From positions 34,564 to 98,563 of the forward strand of contig NZ_JACJSC010000025.1 of the NCBI RefSeq assembly GCF_014697575.1: a stretch of 64,000 nt of DNA, in the 5' to 3' direction. This DNA comes from Planktothrix sp. FACHB-1365. Its GTDB lineage: Bacteria > Cyanobacteriota > Cyanobacteriia > Cyanobacteriales > Microcoleaceae. A program made the position numbers and the translations under genes. This document shows, piece after piece, positions 59,080-64,000 of the stretch. Numbering within the stretch: position 1 is the first letter of the stretch; each line of letters starts with the position of its first letter. The notes under the pieces are model-generated. The model was not told the DNA's origin, ran no database searches, and saw only the letters and a program-made list of their open reading frames with translations.

Positions 59080-60015
59080 ATGGATTCAGAACAAATCAAG
59101 CAAAAAGCTTTATCCTTGGGATTTCATAAAGTTGGGATTGCTGCTATTACGGATATGCAGGATAATCAGCAACGGTTACAAACTTGGTTAAATCAAGGAT
59201 ATGCTGCGGATATGGCGTGGATGAATAATCCTAAACGTCAAGATATTTGTCAATTAATGCCAGAAGTTCAGTCTGTTATTTGTGTAGCATTAAATTATTA
59301 TACGCCTCAACAATATCCTGAAGGAAAGGAATTTGCTAAAATTTCTCGCTATGCTAGAGGACGAGATTATCATCGGGTACTGCATAAAAAGCTGAAAATT
59401 TTTTGCGACTGGTTACAACAACAAGCAGCAGGAATTCAAGCTCGATATTATGCTGATACTGGGCCGATTCAAGATAAAGTTTGGGCACAACAAGCGGGTA
59501 TTGGATGGATTGCAAAAAATAGTAATGTGATTACCAGAGACTATGGGTCTTGGGTATTTTTAGGGGAAGTTTTAACCAATTTAACGTTAACGCCTGATAC
59601 TCCCCATACTCAACATTGTGGTACTTGTACCCGATGTTTAGAAGCTTGTCCAACTCAGGCCATTACTCAACCTTTTGTGGTAGATGCTAATCGTTGTATT
59701 GCCTATCATACCATTGAAAATCGGGCTGAAACCTTACCCGAAGATATTAGCAAACAGTTAAACGGTTGGGTTGCAGGGTGTGATATTTGTCAAGAAGTTT
59801 GTCCTTGGAATCAACGGTTTGCTCAGGAAACAGACGTTACAGAATTTCAACCTTATCCTGAAAATATCGCCCCAAAATTAACAGAATTAGCAGAACTTTC
59901 TGAGCAAGAATGGGATCAACGCTTTCGCGCTTCTGCGTTACGACGAATTAAACCTCAAATGTGGCGGCGCAATGCCAGAGCGAATTTAGAGTCTTGGCCA
60001 AATTTTGAGGAATAA
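59080..60015 (+). CDS. queG: Epoxyqueuosine reductase
   Basis: A 311-residue QueG. The N-terminal cobalamin-binding part ([50 protein letters not shown]) is followed by two 4Fe-4S motifs, [12 protein letters not shown] and [11 protein letters not shown]. It completes queuosine synthesis by reducing epoxyqueuosine on tRNA. The length fits the short cyanobacterial form without the E. coli HEAT extension. Its ATG is placed right after the tandem repeat array. Confidence 0.94.
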   Translation: MDSEQIKQKALSLGFHKVGIAAITDMQDNQQRLQTWLNQGYAADMAWMNNPKRQDICQLMPEVQSVICVALNYYTPQQYPEGKEFAKISRYARGRDYHRVLHKKLKIFCDWLQQQAAGIQARYYADTGPIQDKVWAQQAGIGWIAKNSNVITRDYGSWVFLGEVLTNLTLTPDTPHTQHCGTCTRCLEACPTQAITQPFVVDANRCIAYHTIENRAETLPEDISKQLNGWVAGCDICQEVCPWNQRFAQETDVTEFQPYPENIAPKLTELAELSEQEWDQRFRASALRRIKPQMWRRNARANLESWPNFEE

Positions 60016-60057
60016 GGTATAACTACGGATGGGCCATCAGGTGCAGGAGAGTGAACC

Positions 60058-60498
60058 ATGAAATGGAGTCCTATTTTAGTGGGATTGTCGCTGTTGTGGA
60101 CAGTTCCGGTTTTTGCTCAAGTTTCTAATACCCAAGTACAGGCGTTAGTTGAGGCGTTACGTTTAGCCGCACCCCAAACGGGAACAGCGAATGATGGATT
60201 GTATTCCGATTGGCAAATTAAACCAGAGAATATTCCCCGATGGTCGAGACTGTGCATCGGTGAGGAAATGAAGCCGGATGAATTTGAGAAAAACCAGACG
60301 AAGGCGAGAGAGGTTTTAGGTTGTGTGATGACGGATGTATTGAAAGAGGAATATCCCAAAAGTCAGAATAATGAAGCCATTGCCATTCGTCGTGCTGCGG
60401 CTTGGTGGATGACGGGCGACCCCAATCAATATAACCAAGGTCAAACGGCAGCTTACACCCAAAAAGTCTTGCAGTTCTATCAACAACAACGCTCTTAA
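60058..60498 (+). CDS. Exported hypothetical protein
   Basis: A 146-residue protein with a signal peptide ending VFAQ (about residue 21). The mature part includes YSDWQIKPENIPRWSRLCIGEEMKPDEF and AIRRAAAWWMTGDPNQYN. Two cysteines (LCIG, LGCVM) may form a disulphide. No known family is recognised, but similar small secreted proteins of this plan are common in cyanobacteria. It lies 42 bases downstream of queG with a ggtgcaggag site, so they may be co-transcribed. Confidence 0.7.
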   Translation: MKWSPILVGLSLLWTVPVFAQVSNTQVQALVEALRLAAPQTGTANDGLYSDWQIKPENIPRWSRLCIGEEMKPDEFEKNQTKAREVLGCVMTDVLKEEYPKSQNNEAIAIRRAAAWWMTGDPNQYNQGQTAAYTQKVLQFYQQQRS

Positions 60499-61173
60499 AA
60501 TAGGGAACAGGGAACAGGGAATGGGGAATTACGAATTACGAATTACGAATTACGAATGGGGAAGAGGGAACAGGGAACAGAAAGGAAAAGTTTTAGGTAG
60601 CTTTTAATACAACAAGATTGCGGAAAATACGGATATAAAATCAGGGGATTTACATCTGAATCCCTATTGATTTAGAAAGCATCTCAATAGCGATCGCTTC
60701 TTGATAGAAAAGGCGATCGCTATTCTTTTGATTTCCAATCCTTATATTTTTTATTTTTAAAATAAAATTCCTATTTTATTTCGGTTTATTAGAAACCAAT
60801 TGGTATCAAATTCAATTAACCGATTCCACAACAGACACCTATTATTTTAAAAAAATCCCGATCAAAATCCAGGTGTTTAAACCTTAAAGCTTCTCTGGTG
60901 ATAGGAATTTTCCCCAAAGGAGGAGTTAATTATCTCTCGAAAAGAAGATGACCTACAATCAGCCTGCTGAATAAGATTATCAAAGTCTACCTAACGCTTA
61001 GTAGAGGATGCCGTACTAATTTTAGATCGGTTTTCACTACCTTGGGAATATTTACAAAATCACTAATATCTTATTACAACTTCAGATAGGTAGGGCTGGC
61101 TCAACATTAAAGTTTGAGATATCATCTAGTGTCTATTTTATCTCAAGATGTCAAATAAAAACAGGAGGTTTTC
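60499..61173. promoter_or_regulatory. Long leader upstream of the glycosyltransferase pair
   Basis: About 675 bases without a gene. It begins with short tandem repeats (gggaacag at 60506, attacgaatt units at 60529-60556) and has a palindrome of two HIP1 sites at 60689-60721 (agcgatcgc ... gcgatcgct). The rest is AT-rich, and a strong aggaggt ribosome-binding site ends it nine bases before ATG 61174. A long untranslated leader or an unannotated RNA is possible. Confidence 0.5.
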
Positions 61174-62244
61174 ATGAGAATCGCACAAATTGCTCCGTTA
61201 TGGGAAAGAGTTCCTCCCCCCGCTTATGGCGGTACAGAATTAGTTGTAGGATTGTTAACGGATGAATTAGTCAAACAAGGTCATGAAGTCACGTTATTTG
61301 CATCAGGAGACTCGATCACTCTTGCTGAATTAGAATCCGTTTGTCCCCGTTCTTTACGCTCAGATCCGAATGTTAAAGAACCCGGACTTTATGATATGTT
61401 GCAGTTAGCTCAGGTGTATGAACGAGCTTCTGAATTTGATATCATTCACTCCCATGTTGGCTGTGCCGCGTTACCTTTCACCCATTTAGTTAAAACTCCA
61501 ACGGTGACAACTTTGCATGGGATATTCACCCCCGACAATGAAAAAATGTTTCGCCATGCCCGTCAGCAACCTTATGTTAGTATTTCCAATGATCAACGGG
61601 AACCACGACTAAAATTAAACTATGTTGCCACTGTTTATAATGGGATTGATACTAACACCTATCAATTTTATCCCGACTATCAAAACCCTCCCTATTTAGC
61701 CTTTTTAGGCAGGATGTCCTCGGAAAAAGGCCCCCATTTAGCGATTGAAATTGCTAAAAAATTTGGATTACCCTTAAAAATGGCAGGAAAAATTGATGCC
61801 GTTGACCAAAACTACTTTGATACTTTAGTTAAACCGTATATTGATGACAACCAAATTCAATTTTTAGGGGAAGCCAATCATGCTCAAAAGAGTGTGTTAA
61901 TGGGGAATGCCTTTGCCACCTTATTCCCGATTACTTGGCGAGAACCCTTTGGGTTAGTCATGGTAGAATCCATGGCAACAGGAACCCCCGTCATTGGGAT
62001 GAAAATGGGTTCAACTCCTGAAGTAATTGCTGATGGAATTTCAGGATATTTGTGTGAAACGGTCGATGAATGTGTGGCAGCTTTAGGAAAAGTTGAACAG
62101 ATGAATCGAGAAAAATGCCGTCAATATGTCATTGATCATTTCAGTGCTAAACGCATGGCAGATGGCTATGAAGCGGTTTATCAAAAACTCATTGCTGAAC
62201 GGTTCAGCCAAAACGGAAAACTCAAGAGTTTAACCGCAGCTTAA
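61174..62244 (+). CDS. Family 4 glycosyltransferase
   Basis: A 356-residue GT-B enzyme of family GT4. The opening MRIAQIAPLWERVPPPAYGGTELVVG is the GT4 acceptor-domain start, and the donor domain contains FLGRMSSEKGPHLAIEIAKKFG and EPFGLVMVESMATGTPVIGMKMG (EX7E motif). It transfers a sugar from a nucleotide donor, with a retaining mechanism. The start ATG has an exceptionally good aggaggt site. It precedes a second GT4 gene by 139 bases. Substrate unknown. Confidence 0.92.
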   Translation: MRIAQIAPLWERVPPPAYGGTELVVGLLTDELVKQGHEVTLFASGDSITLAELESVCPRSLRSDPNVKEPGLYDMLQLAQVYERASEFDIIHSHVGCAALPFTHLVKTPTVTTLHGIFTPDNEKMFRHARQQPYVSISNDQREPRLKLNYVATVYNGIDTNTYQFYPDYQNPPYLAFLGRMSSEKGPHLAIEIAKKFGLPLKMAGKIDAVDQNYFDTLVKPYIDDNQIQFLGEANHAQKSVLMGNAFATLFPITWREPFGLVMVESMATGTPVIGMKMGSTPEVIADGISGYLCETVDECVAALGKVEQMNREKCRQYVIDHFSAKRMADGYEAVYQKLIAERFSQNGKLKSLTAA

Positions 62245-62383
62245 TCTTGAATATGCAGTGTTAACGGCTTATTATTGTCATCACTTATTTTTCAACGATT
62301 CCAAAACCTTCAACCTGAAAACAATCTTAGGGTTGTTCACTCATCGCTGGTAGAATAAACTTTCATACAATCTGGATTTATCT

Positions 62384-63784
62384 ATGAACCCCTTAAATCA
62401 AACGGTGAAAACATCTACTTTCAATACTCCGCCAGGAACCTATAAAAAATCAACTGGTATTTCAACCCGTTTAGCAGGTCGAAATCGACAACCCATTGCC
62501 TTAATTTCTGTTCATGGCGACCCGGATGTTGATATTGGTCGAGAAGAAGCAGGAGGTCAAAATGTATACGTGCGTCAAGTCGGTGAAGCCTTAGCCAAAC
62601 TCGGTTGGCAGGTGGATATGTTTACCCGCAAAATTCACCCCGACCAACCCACCATTGTCCAGCATTCTCCCCATTGTCGAACCATTCGCCTCACCGCAGG
62701 GCCATTAGAATACATTCCCCGTGATGAATTGTTTGAATATTTACCTGAATTTGTGACTGCGTTTCAAAATTTCCAGGCTAAAGAAGGCACAAATTATCCC
62801 CTCGTCCATACCAACTATTGGTTATCCGCTTGGGTGGGACTACAACTGAAAAAACACCATAACGTTCAGTTACTGCATACCTACCATTCTTTAGGCGAGG
62901 TCAAATATCAAGCGGTTTCCCACCGTCCCCCCATTGCACAGACGCGGTTAACCATTGAACAACAAATTTTAGAACAATCAAATACAGTTATTGCCACCAG
63001 TCCTCAAGAAGAAGAAGTTTTGCGTCATACGGTTTCCCAAAAAGGTCATATTTCCGTCATTCCTTGCGGTACAAATTTAGAGAATTTTCACGTTATTTCT
63101 AAACCAGAAGCACGGGTAAAATTAGGATTAGATGCTCAAGAACCGATTATTTTATATGTCGGACGTTTTGACCCCCGTAAAGGCATTGAAACCTTAGTTC
63201 GCGCCTGTCATCAATATCAAATTACCTACAACGAACCCTTTAAATTAATCATTGCGGGAGGGTCTGACCCGAATAAAAGTGATGGTCAAGAACGGCAACG
63301 CATTGAAAGCATTATCAATGAATTAGGATTAACAGAACAAACCTATTTTCCAGGTCAATTAAGTCATGATATTTTACCGTTGTATTATGCGGCGGCGGAT
63401 GTGTGCGTTGTTCCCAGTCATTATGAACCCTTTGGATTAGTTGCAATTGAAGCGATGGCTTGCGGAACTCCAGTAATTGCGTCTAATGTGGGAGGATTGA
63501 AATTTACGGTTATTCCTGAAGAAACCGGGTTATTAGTTTCTCCTCAAGATATTAACGGGTTTGCTGATGCGATTAACCGGATTTTAACCGATGATGTTTG
63601 GACGCAAAAACTGAGAAAACAAGCTTCAGTTCGGGTGAGTGAAAACTTCAGTTGGTCTGGAGTTGCGATTCGTTTGAGTGATTTATATCGCCGGATTTTA
63701 GCAGAATCAATTATGGATGAACGATTGTTACCGTTATCTCGGGCAGCCATTTCAGCGACAGCAACTACTCGCAAAGTGTCTTAA
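62384..63784 (+). CDS. Family 4 glycosyltransferase, sucrose-synthesis-like
   Basis: A 466-residue GT-B enzyme. The N-terminal ISVHGDPDVDIGREEAGGQNVYVRQVGEALAKLGW resembles sucrose-phosphate synthase/sucrose synthase and MshA-type GTs, as do HTNYWLSAWVGLQL and HTYHSLGEVKY. The donor domain has LYVGRFDPRKGIETLVRA and EPFGLVAIEAMACGTPVIASN. A sucrose- or glucosylglycerol-related role is possible but not demonstrated. No phosphatase domain is attached. It lies downstream of the first GT4 and may be co-transcribed. Confidence 0.88.
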   Translation: MNPLNQTVKTSTFNTPPGTYKKSTGISTRLAGRNRQPIALISVHGDPDVDIGREEAGGQNVYVRQVGEALAKLGWQVDMFTRKIHPDQPTIVQHSPHCRTIRLTAGPLEYIPRDELFEYLPEFVTAFQNFQAKEGTNYPLVHTNYWLSAWVGLQLKKHHNVQLLHTYHSLGEVKYQAVSHRPPIAQTRLTIEQQILEQSNTVIATSPQEEEVLRHTVSQKGHISVIPCGTNLENFHVISKPEARVKLGLDAQEPIILYVGRFDPRKGIETLVRACHQYQITYNEPFKLIIAGGSDPNKSDGQERQRIESIINELGLTEQTYFPGQLSHDILPLYYAAADVCVVPSHYEPFGLVAIEAMACGTPVIASNVGGLKFTVIPEETGLLVSPQDINGFADAINRILTDDVWTQKLRKQASVRVSENFSWSGVAIRLSDLYRRILAESIMDERLLPLSRAAISATATTRKVS

Positions 63785-63827
63785 AGGTTGAGCCAATATT
63801 CATGACCCAAAAAATGGGATACAAGCC

Positions 63828-63844
63828 TCGCCCTTCTAGGGCGA
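63828..63844 (+). mobile_element. Left-end hairpin of an IS200/IS605-type element
   Basis: An inverted repeat tcgccc / gggcga with a ttcta loop just before a tnpB-like start. IS200/IS605 elements end in such imperfect hairpins, recognised by the TnpA transposase. The position and the adjacent gene support the call; the element's other end is outside the window. Confidence 0.62.
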
Positions 63845-63888
63845 CTTTATTTGTGTTATGATATTGCCGTAGAGTTTTTCCACGTCAA

Positions 63889-64000
63889 ATGATCGTCCTA
63901 GAGTTTAAGGCAAATGGGAAAACAACTCAATACGCTGCTATCGATGAGGCGATTAAAACGGCTCAGTTTGTCCGTAACAAGTGTATCCGTTTTTGGATGG
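63889..64000 (+). CDS. tnpB: IS200/IS605-family OrfB (TnpB), N-terminal fragment
   Basis: A 37-codon fragment running off the window (MIVLEFKANGKTTQYAAID, then EAIKTAQFVRNKCIRFWM). The opening of cyanobacterial TnpB proteins reads the same way. TnpB is an RNA-guided nuclease that helps the element persist. Only the start is visible, so integrity is unknown. It lies 105 bases after the second GT4 gene, on the same strand. Confidence 0.85.
   Translation, partial: MIVLEFKANGKTTQYAAIDEAIKTAQFVRNKCIRFWM

Overview
The window comes from a filamentous cyanobacterium, most likely a Planktothrix/Oscillatoria-type organism. Photosystem I subunit XI (PsaL), a Psb34-type photosystem II assembly protein, an orange-carotenoid-protein C-terminal-domain homologue and a cyanobacteriochrome-type GAF protein make it cyanobacterial. 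The HIP1 octamer gcgatcgc recurs throughout, the sequence is AT-rich, and there are many short dispersed palindromes and tandem repeats. The genus is an inference from this overall character; no database was consulted.

Layout. 1-6600: the end of a histidine kinase, a stand-alone photoreceptor-like GAF protein, an MscS channel, a tiny one-helix membrane protein with a strong terminator, an ABC exporter, a J-domain/TPR protein, hisZ and a ferredoxin. 6660-12450: a MoxR ATPase / DUF58 / transglutaminase set, interrupted by a YefM/YoeB-type toxin-antitoxin pair whose toxin carries an in-frame stop, and by a PAP/fibrillin gene. 13960-20400: a carbamoyltransferase / SxtJ-like / DUF5989 (SxtK-like) cassette followed by three SGNH-hydrolase-like genes, probably for carbamoylation and acylation chemistry on an extracellular glycan or lipid. 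20400-28950: an SPINDLY/OGT-type glycosyltransferase with TPRs, a HEAT-repeat secreted protein, an RTX-repeat protein, a two-domain glycosyltransferase, a methyltransferase and a GH10-like glycosidase.

29800-39460: a pentapeptide-repeat protein, speD, a group II intron remnant (domains V-VI), a DUF3172 protein, a PIN toxin-antitoxin pair, a giant STAND NTPase with fourteen near-identical WD40 repeats, a divergent small pentapeptide gene and an AMIN-domain protein. 39550-45320: a NUDIX hydrolase, a glycine-rich membrane protein, the relic of a MntA-type nucleotidyltransferase, psaL, an unknown 455-residue protein and psb34. 45700-47430: a two-gene unit of an OLD-like ATPase and a small protein with a PD-(D/E)XK-like residue pattern. 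This is the best candidate here for an undescribed (defence-like) system.

47460-60500: rsmH, a Rieske lipoprotein with a di-haem peroxidase, two PP2C/SpoIIE phosphatases (one with a partner RsbW-like kinase), a dienelactone hydrolase, two exported unknowns, an HTH/NB-ARC protein, a carotenoid-binding CTD homologue and queG. 60500-64000: a long non-coding leader, two GT4 glycosyltransferases, and the left end of an IS200/IS605-type element with a truncated tnpB at the window edge.

Recurring themes are signal-transducing NTPases (two STAND proteins), toxin-antitoxin modules in various stages of decay, and cell-surface glycan genes. Several repeat families (a 10-bp tandem repeat, agaaaccgggtttct palindromes, gggtgcgtaag palindromes, a MITE-like element) mark the gene boundaries.
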